From NCBI GenBank assembly GCA_905250075.1, contig CAJNOP010000222.1, positions 62,001 to 126,000 of the forward strand: DNA of 64,000 nucleotides, read 5' to 3'. The notes beneath the pieces are model-generated. The model worked only from the letters and a program-made list of their open reading frames with translations. It was not told the origin of the DNA and searched no databases. Below are positions 11,144 to 23,195 of the stretch, one piece after another (position 1 is the first letter of the stretch; every line of letters starts with the position of its first letter). The position numbers and the translations under genes were made by a program. Source of the DNA: Rotaria sp. Silwood1 (lineage: Eukaryota; Rotifera; Eurotatoria; Philodinida; Philodinidae).

Positions 11144-14022
11144 GAATAGATTTAAACGAATGAAAGTATTAATAAAGTTTCCTGCTGTTGCAAGGATGGG
11201 TTGTAATCACGTCTATCTATTCATTTTTTTTAATTTTGGTTGGCCAGTGAATATGTGACCGCAGACTTGATATGACACTAATAAATGCAAGCGAGTGCTT
11301 GTTAAAAAGTAAGAATAAAATTGTTGATCTACAAAGTTTGTACAGTCAGAAAACTTTATGTTGCCGCTATTCTAAATAAAGATTCATTACTTTTTCTGTA
11401 ATTAGAAAACAGCAAGAAAGCTCAAGAGATGAGCTCTTATAATTGAGAATGCAATTTCTCAATATGTCGAGAGAATAGACCAGAATATTGTTCAATCAGT
11501 TATAGGAAAAAGTCCATTTCAAATGAACGAAGTCTTTTCAACGCTCTATTTGCCATAGGATCTTTAGGCATTTCAAGAGCCTTCAAGAAGATTAGAAAAT
11601 GAACTGTTAAGAAGTTGTAGAGGATACTTGAACAGTATTCAAAAATATTCTCGATACAGCTATCTAAATGTTACCTAGAAGAGTGATTTTTTGGATATTC
11701 GAGTGAGTTCTCGTGGAAGATTATTAAATCTGTTGTAAAAAGACTCAGATGAGTCATTGTCATAGGTTTTTGCATGAAAATTGTTGATGGACTTATTGAA
11801 GCTGAGTGTAAATGTCCTTGCAAGTAAGTAGTGAGCAGAGTTCTCGAGAAAGTTTTCTTCACTCATGTCAAAAACAACATTCAACTCTTTTGAATTTTGA
11901 AAGACTTCTTTGTTTCTAGAACGGAAATTTAATCTTTGAACTTTTCTTTTGTTTTATTAATTGGAATTTTGCGTATAGATTCTAGATTTTATGTGCTGGA
12001 TAGAAAACAAGGTAGACTTTCTCTTGTGATATGCTCTTTTAATTACCATCATAGGTAGTGATAGAAATTTAGATATGAATAAATAACGTTCATCAAGAGT
12101 CAATTCACTTATTTCTAGACTGACAGCATATGGATGTCTATGCAGTTGCTATTTAATGTAACTATGCGTTAAATAAAATCTATCTCTTCATAGAAATTAA
12201 TCAGAATTTCAAACCATATAACATTCAAGTCAGTGGTCTTTATTAAAATGACTAGTTTTTGACATATACATGACAATATCATTACGAATCAAGGAAAGCT
12301 TTTTATTTCTTTGAAAAATTTACAAATTGAAGCAATTTACTCATATTTTTTATTTTGTGAGATTATCTAACATACTTCTGATAAATTCCATTCTTAATAG
12401 TTATTATTCTAGATTGCCCAAGAAACTACCTTGATGCAACGAGTTGTTTTTATTTGTATTTTTATTCATTTTTCCAATAAAATTAAGATCGCATTTTTCT
12501 TATCAATTTATATTAGTGTTATGTGTAATCGAAATGAAATCGTAGTATATTTTAGTTTGATCACATAGTTGAAGAAGAAGATTTTCATTTATCATAATTC
12601 TATAGTCAAAGGACCTAGTCGAAAATCATGGATTTTTTCTCGGTCTGGAAACAGTATACAACTGCTGTGATGTCAGCTTCCTTAGATTTCATTCTTTTTG
12701 TGAAAAAACAATTTTGGAATTTCCATTTCTCTCTTGGGAAAAAAATTAGGCAGTTAATAACGGACCATTCTCAGATGCTCATTCGCTTTTAAATCAGGAC
12801 TTTGTGCACCTATTAGACCTTGATGAATAATGTCGACTCTAAAAAAATGTTTGTGCCTCTAGTTTGCTTTTGTATAGATCGCACTTTTTTACTATCACAG
12901 TCATAGGAGACATCCTATCGGAAAAAAATCACTATTGCAGTCAAAATAAACTGAAGCGAGCTGAGATTTTTTTAATGTATAGTGGTACTCATATAGTAGA
13001 TAATGTAAAAGTTTAAGCTCAAATGACTCTGGAGACACGAATTATCTCAAATATTAACGTAATTTTTGAGTGTAAATGAGGCTGAGCTGTAGATGCGCAC
13101 CCATACCTACCGGTTCACATCCACATTCGTCGAATGATAGAAAACTTAAAATTGGTTGTCTAACGTAATTGTGAACCGAGAGAGAAAATTTACACGGAAT
13201 CTGGACACTACAGTTCTTTCGTGGCTAATGCTCTTGCTAAATACAAACAGCTTTTGGTTTTTCATACACGTTCCCATATTTCACACTACAGTGCTCACAG
13301 TGTTCTTCAATGATACAGAAACCGAGACGCTGAATGATCGTATTTGTTCGCAGTACTCCAAAAAGTTCTGATCAGTAATTCTAGATACAGCGACATTTTG
13401 AGACCCTTTATTAAAAAAAAAGATCGATATGAGCGTTTAGTGGTGGACCTTCTTACATAATTGCCTACCATCGGATCACTATCGTAGAAAGCTTAAAAAT
13501 CAAAATGCTTGTGGGTTACAACTGTTCGTGACGACTGAAAATAGGGTAAACAGTCCTTGAGAACTAGCCACTATCGAAATATTTGCATTTCTGACTACTT
13601 GCTACCTTGACTTTTTGTACTCATATTCTCAAATGACTTCCAAGACGTTTTATTACGTAAAAAAAATTAATCAAAACTAGCTAATGCGCTGTTAAAACTA
13701 TTCACTCTGAATATATTATGTTGAGGACATTCTTCTTCAAATACCCATTTAAGGAGACCTCGCTCCACTAAAATGCCCTGTAGCACTTCTTTTTTTAAGC
13801 AACATCGTTTTTAATTTTCAGCGAAACAGATCTTTTTTGAATGATACAAAAATACAATATTGAGCAGTTGTATTTCTATAGCAATATTCAGGAACAGGAT
13901 AGATAGTCGTTATTTTAGATATTTTGTCAGGCGAACGTCTTTACAGTATCTAATCTTTGCTGTTTCTTTCGTTAACAATTTTGAAAATATTTCCCACAAG
14001 GAAAGCAATTACCATAATTATG

Positions 14023-14469
14023 AGTGTTACTTTATTTTTATTTATAATAAAGATAAAGATTTTCTTTATCTTTATAAAATGAAGATAAATGAATTGTTTA
14101 TTTCCAAAAATAAAAATAAAATAAATAATAAAGAAAGTTTTTTTTTTTCTATGAGAACCCAAATTTTTAATTTGCACCAAATAGTTTACAAAAAGTTATG
14201 ATATCGTCGACACAAAGAAAATATACAGAAGGGGTTTTTGCATATATTTCTTCATGTATCAGCTTCGTTTTCTAATAATATCACATATCGAAACGATGTT
14301 AGTAATAAGAAAAATTATTAATTCACAGATCCTGTTGTTACACTGGGTATTTGTCTAGTCACCTATCATAGAAAAAAATTTTCTTTGTTCTTTATTTTAT
14401 CTTTATTTTTTAAATGTAAAGATTGTATTTATATTTATTTCATAAACTAAAGATAAAGTAACACCCCTA
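14023..14469. mobile_element. Foldback element with ATCTTT/AAAGAT hexamers
   Basis: Left end AGTGTTACTTTAT and right end ATAAAGTAACACCCCTA are inverted. Both arms contain reiterated AAAGAT/ATCTTT units, including a 13-bp perfect hairpin (ATAAAGATAAAGA) near 14046-14076. Flanks resemble a degenerate duplication (ATAATTAT versus ACGATTAT). No coding content; the overlapping ORFs on both strands are Lys/Ile/Phe-rich products of the repeat. Confidence 0.6.
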
Positions 14470-15605
14470 ACGATTATGTGAAAATCAATTCATACACTGA
14501 TAATAGCTTCATTGAAGAACTCAAAAAATTTGTTCGACACTCATGACCAAAAACACTTTGAAAATACTGCAGTTATCGAAGACTTACATTTACATGTTGC
14601 ATTATTTCGAAATCTTATATATTCACTACCATTATAAATTTGTAATATATCGATGTCCTTCTATGATAAAGATTAAAGTAGTGTATTGTATTGCTATTTT
14701 ATGCTTCGTAACATAACATTTGGTTTGTATTCATTCATTCATATTCAAAATTACCTTCCGATCACATTTATTTATAATATTTCGTTTGATACGTAAAAAT
14801 GCGACCGTAGTTTTGCTTATTCTGTGCTATACTGCTCACGCAGCTTAATCGATAAAAGGATACGAAATCGATTGACTGATTAGAAAAATGTGCGCTATAA
14901 CAAGTATGCGTTGTTTTTTCTTTTTTATAATCATTGAATACGATCGACTAAATACTGCATATTCATTGGTGATAGTATTGCATGTAAAAAGAAATAAGAC
15001 TAAGAATCACTATATCAATGATTTTCATTTTATTTGAAATGAAGTTAATTGGTGAAAATCTAATAATTCTTATATTCGAAGATTAAATGGAAGATTATCA
15101 TTAGAATTAATTTTTCGTAGTGATCAATTGGCATCAGTAGTTTATGATTTGTTCTTGTCGAAAATCACGAAATATCGATTATAATCTAACAGAATTGATT
15201 ACTCTATCGAATCGATTATAATCAATGCGTTAAGAATCATCTACAATCTAGCGGTGCTGCTAATACTCGCTACCAAACTCTTTAGAGTTTTGAATATATT
15301 GAAAGCAGTTCATTGATAATGATCGAACTAAAATCCACAAATATAAAAATATTTATAGTATAACATCATGAACCTCAAGTTAATTTACAAGCTTTTCAAT
15401 CGAGACCGATCATTAATAATCTTAGCATTGGTTTCTTTAAGACGTATATTTTAATTTATTTTCAATAATTTGTATTGATACTCCATCATTTTTATTCGTT
15501 ATCCGTAATTCTTCATACTAACATTGGCTGTAATTAGTCATTATCGGAAATGTTTAGTTCCTAATAATTTTGAATTAGTTGTCTAAAATCGATTCGTCAA
15601 AGAAA

Positions 15606-15672
15606 GGGTGTTTTGTGTGGCTGGGTTGTAGATGTGCATGTGTGCGTTGAAAGATAGTTCAGATCCACACCC
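15606..15672. repeat. Telomere-like inverted island 3
   Basis: GGGTGTTTTGTGTGGCTGGG at the left and GATCCACACCC at the right, with a 30-nt spacer. Confidence 0.5.
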
Positions 15673-16421
15673 ATATCCAGACACTTTATAATTAGATTAG
15701 ACTAAACTTCAATACTAATATTGCTTATTGTATTATTTTTAAAGTTTGAAATAGCTATCGCATATGCTATATAATATATATGTCAAATTAAGTCTTGTAA
15801 TTTCGTTTCTAAAACCTACGTATTCGACTTGAATAAACACAGTAGAATAATATCGGCTTTTTTTTGTCTAGTATCAATCTTGTACTTCGTGTTAAAAAAA
15901 AATATAAAATGATATGTTCTTCCTCGATTATATGGGAATACAGATTTACTCGAATCTAATTACTATTCAAATATTTCTTTCATTTACTATGGTATTTCAT
16001 CAAGGAGTTTTTCGATTCTTCTACTAGATTTTCTTTTATAAAGACTAGACAATATCGAACCGAATAAAAAACTTTTGTAGGTTATAAAAAAAGAATTATG
16101 AAATGATGAAACAACTAAGAGAAAATTAATGAGAATGAAATAAGAACCTATTCGATCTCAAAAGAGGTCAAGCCATGGCAGAAAAATCGATGCTGTTGGT
16201 TTTATTAAATGTGGTGCTAAGAAGACTAAAAAAAACTTATTATTTCTGACGTTAAATATGATTTTATTCAATTTTTTCTTATGTTAATATTTTCCTTTCG
16301 TATTGATTGTAAATTTCATTTTTTTAATTTATTTAAACAAGGAAATTTGAAAAAGTCAAATTTTAACATAAACATACATTTGTATATTGATGAATGGAAA
16401 ATCTCTTAAATTGTTTTAAGT

Positions 16422-18617
16422 TTAATATGTTTTATACCATCGATCATTTTTTTCAACATTAATACGTTTTAGAATTGTTGCTAATTTTTGAACAATGCCT
16501 TTTTTGATTTCTTTTTTCTTCGTAAATTTTCTGTTTTAGGTAAAAAGTTTTGAATTAATTCAGTAAATGTCATATAATATTTTCATAAAAGTAAATTACG
16601 AATTTTATCTTCAGTAATTGTTTCACTAAAATATATCATCATAAATATTTAAATCAGGAAATAAAAGAAAAAAACAAACATAGGATTTGATGATGTACTT
16701 GATGAAGACATAACTTTAGATTTAATTCATCGTATTTATTTTTCTTTTGCTTTCTTATGACTTTTTTCTAAAATAAAAATCATCTGAATAGATTGTTACA
16801 TTAATTCTTTTAGTTGATTGGACAGAAAAATATAGAGATTATTGAAACTAAAAGATTTTACTCCAATGGAAATTTGAAATTTTTATAATATTGTAATAAG
16901 GATTAAAAAGAATATTATTCATTGGAATTGTTGTTAGGTTAAAATTTAAATATAAATGTCCTTTTTGTTTTTTGCATCTATTGAAATAGCTTAATTTACT
17001 TCAAGTTTTTTAGACAATGTCTATATGTCCTTTGTTTCCTACTTTTACTGTGAGCAGTTTTTCGCTAATATCTGATGTTCGTTTAATTGAAAACGAATAA
17101 AATTTCAAATGATCTCAGTTGTTATCTAACCATTTTCACTGAAGAATCTTATTCAGGAATAAATTCGTTCTAGGATGAGTTTTATCTCATTAGATAAGTC
17201 ATAATCAGATTAAAATATTTAAAGTTTTATGTTCATGAGTATTTCTTGAGTTATGATCGTTTTACTAATTTTGTCAACATGAGTCAGAGCTGCATTCAAA
17301 TCATCTTTAGAATCGACTTTTCAGTTCATACATTACACAAACAAAGTTCTTAGTAGTATTAGTTCGTTTTGAAACAGTCTGACTTTGTAGTATCTTCTTT
17401 CCGGAATATATCACAAATATTTGTTTATTCTCATACAAAAATTTTCAATATCCACTGTTTTAAGATAGGAAATACTAGAAAAGTCTTATCTTTTCATATT
17501 GTACTAATCTTATTGAGAACTTTATTTGTATAATATTTGAATTCGAAAGTTGATCCTGAATATCACCTAAGGTAGATCATACGATCCTATAAAAAAATGC
17601 ACTAGAATGTCCATAGCATAAGAAGAAATACTCATGAGCATGAATCTTTCTAAACTTTCTCAAGTATCAACAGAATTGATCTTATTAAGTAAGACTCATT
17701 TCAAAATCGATTTATCATTTGACGAGGTTTCATCTTGCGAAACAACATAGTCGATATAAAGTTATTTATTCTTATTTATTTTGCCGCCTTCTTGAACGCA
17801 TATGTCCAATACGATACAAATAAAAAAAGCTTTTATCAAAGCTATTTTACTCTGATCAATATTATCGTTTGTCTTAACTTCCGAGAAATTTTCGTATTCA
17901 ATTGACTTTGACAAACATATACAGTGCTATAAAAACGATATTTACCAGTTTTAATTTGTTCAGATAGAGTTAAATGAATATAAATGAAACTCTAAATAAA
18001 AAGACATATTAAATTTCGAATCGAAAAGAAGATTTTATTTTATTGACAGAAATCAATTCGATTGGTTCTTTTTTAGGATCATCTAACTCGTCAATATTAT
18101 TATCATCATCTGAACTTGATTCCATGTCTAAAATTATCGTTTTTTTTCATCAATATAATTTTAATTCATACTTTGACTAACTGCATCATTTTTGAGTAAT
18201 TTACCGACATTGGACAAATTGTCAGCTGTTATTGTACCATTTTTCTCATCATTTTCATCTGTACGATAAAAGCAAAATGTTCTTCACATTTGAAAATATT
18301 TCTAATCTCAAACATAAATCAGAAATATCTTCATCATCATCAAATTCACTTTCATTTTCAATCATTTGCTTCAGTTTTTTTTCTATATTTGGCATTATTT
18401 TCATTTCTTCATCAACACCTATTAATAACAAAAAGCAATCTTTAAATTGAAAGTCGAAATAATAATATTAAAATCTTTAACTTCATATTTCATTGCTGAT
18501 TTATTTGTATTGACATCTAAAAATTAAAATTAAAATACATTCCAAAAGTAAAATACTTATCTTTAATATCATCTTCATCATTCGATGTTTTATCACTTGT
18601 ATAATCAATTTCATCAC
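16422..18617 (-). pseudogene. GTF2F1: Decayed C-terminal half of TFIIF alpha (RAP74)
   Basis: RAP74 is the large subunit of the RNA polymerase II factor TFIIF. Minus-strand exons separated by 44-55 nt introns encode its acidic linker: DEIDYTSDKTSNDEDD (from 18617), GVDEEMK...DDDEDISDL (18418-18314), a third exon (18258-18172) and MESSSDDDNNIDELDDPKKE (from 18127). About 1.4 kb further on, the C-terminal winged helix is recognisable: SETITEDKIRNLLL, KYYMTFTELIQNFL, then VQKLATILKRINVEKNDRW. It is damaged. A TGA replaces the residue after RNLLL (a CGA-to-TGA change would explain it). A one-base shift occurs in an A-run after RRKKKSK. A Ser-rich exon near 16690 contains stops in its neighbouring frame. 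The N-terminal dimerisation barrel is absent upstream. An intact paralogue elsewhere is expected. The identification rests on the linker and winged-helix order. Confidence 0.7.
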
Positions 18618-19001
18618 CTGAAAAGAACGTATACAAGATAAACAAAGTATAGAATTCAAAAAATTTTAAAATATTTCGTGTTGAAAATATTACTAAATCT
18701 CTATGAGTAGAAGAAACTATTTGGTTCATGTCTACATGGATCAAAGCTTACAAGACATCAATTTTGATAATAAATATGAATAAATTAAATCGGTGGACAT
18801 CTTTATTTATTTATCATTATTATGGATGAATGAATAAATAAGACAGTTCTACATTCTAATATATCGGGTTCGAGATCAAAACAGTAATAATGTTTTTATT
18901 GTTTTAAAACAACAAATGTCTATCTGAACAGGATTAGTGATGGTTCAAATTGATGCTAAAATTTATAGCTATGAAGATAAAAGGATCGGTACAAGTAGTA
19001 C

Positions 19002-19185
19002 TTGCTCGAATAACACATACATATGTATGTATACAGAAGTGGCGTTAGCAACAGAGTCGACTTTTTCTTGTCCAAATTCGCTTAATGAATCATCTTACCT
19101 GTTTTAATGACATTATTCTATTAGCTTTCAAAACACAGTGACTGTTTTAGTACACTCACTTAGAGACAATTCAGTTCGTTGAATA
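19002..19185. repeat. Dispersed inverted duplicate, copy 2
   Basis: Reverse-complement partner of 8181-8366. Same ATG-TCA-TTA-AAA-CAG|GTAAG segment on the minus strand, and the same ACATATGTATG and CGAGCAA end. Confidence 0.75.
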
Positions 19186-19850
19186 CTTAAGTGCATTATG
19201 AGAAATAAAATCAGTATTTGTCTCAGAAGTTCTAGAGATTTGAAACTCTTTCAGTAGAATTTCTAATGAATGACTAATATTTCCCCAATCGATTTCTTTC
19301 ATTCAAATTCTTTCTTTCTTGTGTTTATTCTTTTTTTCATAGTTTTCTTTTATGCAGTAACTCATATTTCTTTCATTCGAGTAGCCTTATGATACTATTT
19401 CTGCTAGATAATCTATTACATGCATTATACTGCAGAAATATACTCAAACACATAAGTTTTCTTTTTATCCAGTCAAGATAGGATAAGCATAGTCATAGGA
19501 GAAAGATTCTCGCGTAAAGAAAAAGAAATAAGTTCAGTACATCAGTCAATCTTGTGTTAAATTATTTAGTCATACGAACAGTTGACTTAGCATCAACAAC
19601 TATATCAAGTTTCCATTTTTTTTATTCACTCTCTTTCATAACAATCAGTTTTTTATTTTTTTTATTTCGGTCATAGATTTGTAGCTAGACAATAGTAGAA
19701 TGAGAGAATAGTTGATGACTTCAAAGCATATCTTACATTAGAATAGAATATTGTTAGACGATAAAAAAAAAGAATGTTACGGAACTTGCGTATATTTCAG
19801 TTATTTATCCACATATAATTAATTCCAATTTAAATAAAGTAACTAAATTT

Positions 19851-20007
19851 TATAAGGTAGAGAGACAACTCAGCACGTCGTGATCACTTGAGAGTTAGTT
19901 GAGACTATATTTTTTCTAACTATTTAAAGTTTAAATAGTTAGAAAAAATATAGTCTCAACTAACTCTCTAGTGATCACGATGTGGTGAGTTGTCTCTCTA
20001 CCTTATA
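19851..20007. mobile_element. Long hairpin (snapback MITE)
   Basis: Two arms of about 77 bp, TATAAGGTAGAGAGACAACT at the left and complement at the right, meet at TTTAAAGTTTAAA with almost no loop and only a few mismatches. The ends begin and finish in TATA, compatible with a TA target. No coding content. A transcript across it would form a nearly perfect stem. Confidence 0.85.
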
Positions 20008-20911
20008 GTATCTATTTTATTCAAAAAATAAAACATGTAAAAACGCGTTTAAATGTGCGCTTTTAACGAATTGGAACGCCTTTGTTTTTGGGCCCGTTTT
20101 TACGCATTTTTTTACTAGTTTTGTCTGACTGGGTAGTCTTTTTGATGATTATGTTAACATTTTTTTGACGACACATTAAATACCAAACACTTGGTATTTT
20201 TAGCGTGTCTTCTTGATTGCAGCTATTTGTTATAAATTGAATGAAAAAAATGACGTCAAAGTAGAATCGAGAGGGAAGAGACAAAAATAGTTGTATATTG
20301 GAACATATATTCGTAATATGGAATGGAGGAAGCATGCGAAAATAGATATATTAACGAGGAAAGATATCCAAATGATTAAATGCTTTTGAGTCCTTATTTT
20401 GTCCAGTGGTAAGGAACCTATAGACTAGAACAAACCATAAAGGATTCGTGGTGAGATTGAAACCTGATCGAGATATTGAGTTGCGAATTTATAAGCATTT
20501 TAAGCAGTCTTTATCACATCTAATTTTTTCTTAATGTTTTTGCTGAATGTTGTTCTGGCTTGGAAATTTTTTCATAAATTCCTAACATGATCCTCTAATT
20601 TTGCTAAAAGGGTAAAATCTTTATAGCTCGGCAATGTCAACGTATCAAATCTATAGTTCTTTTCATCTCTAACACAACTTTCATTTTTTGAGGTCAGTGA
20701 ATAGATTTGTTTCTATGCTTCCTTCCATTGACTCGGCTGATCAAAGGCGAAAGAACAGATAAGAAGGTGAAGACATGTGCTCACTCATGGAAAACAGTCT
20801 ATCAGTTGTATACTATTTTATTCAGTGGTGACATCATTTGCAGTTCATCTCTTGTCTTCTTTCATTGTCATGACATCATGCATATTCCATCTATAAGTCT
20901 CAATCAATCTA
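20008..20911. other. Non-coding stretch
   Basis: No motif-bearing ORF. The 90-codon minus ORF at 20063-20335 has no recognisable domain. Confidence 0.35.
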
Positions 20912-21187
20912 TTGGAAAGAAGCAATATCATAAACCTGAATTCGTCGATACACAATCAACTATTTGGTATCATTTTCAAAAAAATGATTCTTTTCTTTTG
21001 GTTTGCCGCCGGTTATACAGATAATCATTCCGACGATTTTTTAACCGTGAAAGGTGTCTGTTTTAATTTTGAATCTCATGTGTGTCATGTGTCTGGTTGT
21101 TACCATTCTTCGTTCATTAACTGTGTTCAGTGCAGACAGTTGTTTTGTATATCTCATTTCGTCGAAGAATATCATTTTCATTGCTAA
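20912..21187 (+). CDS. Small ORF ending in an AN1-like zinc-binding motif (possible 3' exon)
   Basis: A 91-codon ORF. Its C-terminal third carries a regular Cys/His array: CVQCRQLFCISHF followed by EEYHFHC, spacing C-x2-C-x4-C-x2-H-x6-H-x-C, preceded by further cysteines in ESHVCHVSGCYHSSF. This resembles AN1-type zinc fingers, which end in FCxxHR...HxC. The N-terminal part is not recognisable and could be intron or upstream UTR read through, so the true protein may be the last exon of a larger or broken gene. No signal or membrane segment of interest. I cannot assign a function. Confidence 0.35.
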   Translation: MERSNIINLNSSIHNQLFGIIFKKMILFFWFAAGYTDNHSDDFLTVKGVCFNFESHVCHVSGCYHSSFINCVQCRQLFCISHFVEEYHFHC

Positions 21188-23195
21188 ACAAACATCTCGT
21201 ATCAAAAATAAATACAAAAAGTAGACTGAACATTTAGATTTGAAACAGTAGATAAAGTAGTCTTCAAGGGCAGCGAAATAATCTCAACATTTGATACGTT
21301 GGTATTGGCGAGCTATAAAGATTTTATTCTTTTGGCAAAATCAGAGAATTCATGTTAGGTATTTATGAAAAAAACTTTCAAGTCAGAACAACATTTAGCA
21401 AAAACATTAAGAAAAATAAAATGTGGTGAAAAATGCTTAAAATGCTTATAACTTCGAAATTCAATATCTCAGTCAGATTTCAATCTCAGCACAAACTCTT
21501 TGGGGTTTGTTCTAGTTATAGGGCCCTACCACTGGGCAAAATATGGGCTCAAAAGCTTTTAATCATCTGGATACGTTCCCTCGTAAGTCATTTTTCATTC
21601 TTGAGGGTGTGGGTATGCTTATGTGTCTTCTCTTTACTCACGCTCTTTCTGAGTACATACCTGGCTTCTTATGTTACTCGGACAATGGAGAACGAACACA
21701 CGCCAATGTACATACACTTATGGCTGACATACTGCCATAAAAAATCAACATATCTATCACTAAACATATTTACACATTTGATGATGGAGTCCTATGGAAT
21801 ACTAACTAAAATCATGGAATGATATATCTTAGGGATGTTGAGTGTAAGAAAACAGCCATGTAAGCTGCTTTTTATGTGGAAGATATGCAACAAACTTCTT
21901 ATTGACTGTCGTTATTCATTTATTCTCACGTAAGTCTTATTTTCTTTCTTCCTAAGCTCCATTTTTTTTCTTCATTTCTTCGAATATCAATCAGTGCTTT
22001 GTTACTGTTGCTGTGTAGACGACGTCTTTTTTCGTTTTTGATCTTCCGTCTTTTTTGTTTCATCGCCAAGACACATGCATGCATATGATCTTATGCAAAT
22101 AGCATTCTTCGAATGATCAGTAACCGACGTCAAATTGTGAATCATTATCTGTAGATTTGAAGAGGATTAGAGAAAATATCAGCATTTTTTATGTGGATCG
22201 AAATCTATATCGAGTGTTACCGATATTGATACGTCCATTTGAACATAACAGTTTCTATTTGCCTTAAGCGCCTCTCTCCCTCAACATCGACATGCCACGT
22301 AGGATGATCCGTTTATGCTGATATTTTCAGAAATGAATGACCGTAGTGAGAAACACTTCCAGTAAAAATTTCAGCCCGATATGAGTAGAAGGAACTTCTG
22401 GCCTATTTATAGTCCATTTTTAGCCTGCAAGAGAATCCTTATAACTTCTTTATGACGAGAGATAGAGTGCTCAGGATGGTTTCAAATTAAAGCTAACTTC
22501 AATGCGCAATTTTTCATCGGATAGAATTTTGAAATTCGTTTCCATTCATTTTTTGATGATCGTTTCAGTACACATGGGGTCGAAATAAGCCAAAACAAAA
22601 TATCACTGCATGACATTAAATCTCGCTTTTCTTATTGCAGAAATCAAATATAAAAAATCTGGTCGGACAAAATTTTACTCTCGCTTAGACCTTTAACACA
22701 AAAAACACATTGGTATTATCTTGAATCGTGCAGAAGTTATTTCCATTTTTCTGATCAAAAACTATGTTTTTGAGAAAAATAATAAATAAGTTTAGAAATT
22801 GTTTTTTTCATTCCAATCCGGAAATAATGGGATATTGATAATATTTATGGGAAACTTTTGAAAACGCGCAATAGACAACGTAAGCTAGCACCACGGTTCA
22901 TACTATTTCATATAAAAATGCCTATTCCATGTTGATAGAAGTAGCAAAATAGTGTTCTCAAAAATAGCCAAAATCTCTCCAAAAATCAAGTAGTGAACTG
23001 GAAATACCCTACGAAGATCCGCTAAAACTTGGTCTCTTTTTAAAAACCTATATATATTCTGAAAGAGGAAACTTCGTTGCATCTTTCTTTGACAAAAACT
23101 CAACTTCCATCGAATTATAAAAAACTGGCTTTTTTGAAGAGAAGCTCCCTTAAAGAAGACGATTCTAGTGATATTTTATTTCTCTTTGAACTTGC
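21188..23195. other. Non-coding stretch upstream of the thiazole kinase
   Basis: ORFs at 21433-21822 and 22903-23103 lack recognisable motifs. No repeat structure was noticed. Confidence 0.35.

Larger units (their letters stand above)
11144..16421. other. Long non-coding stretch
   Basis: About 5.3 kb without a convincing gene. A minus-strand ORF at 11675-11884 (69 codons, SEENFLENSAHYLLARTF) has protein-like composition, but I do not recognise it and it has no supported exons around it. The stretch contains an ATCTTT foldback at 14023-14469, a telomere-like island at 15606-15672 and a weak C-rich patch near 13098-13125. Confidence 0.35.

Noticed and set aside
21433..21822. 129-codon ORF with hydrophobic segment
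   Set aside because: No family motif, no splice context, composition typical of random AT-rich DNA.
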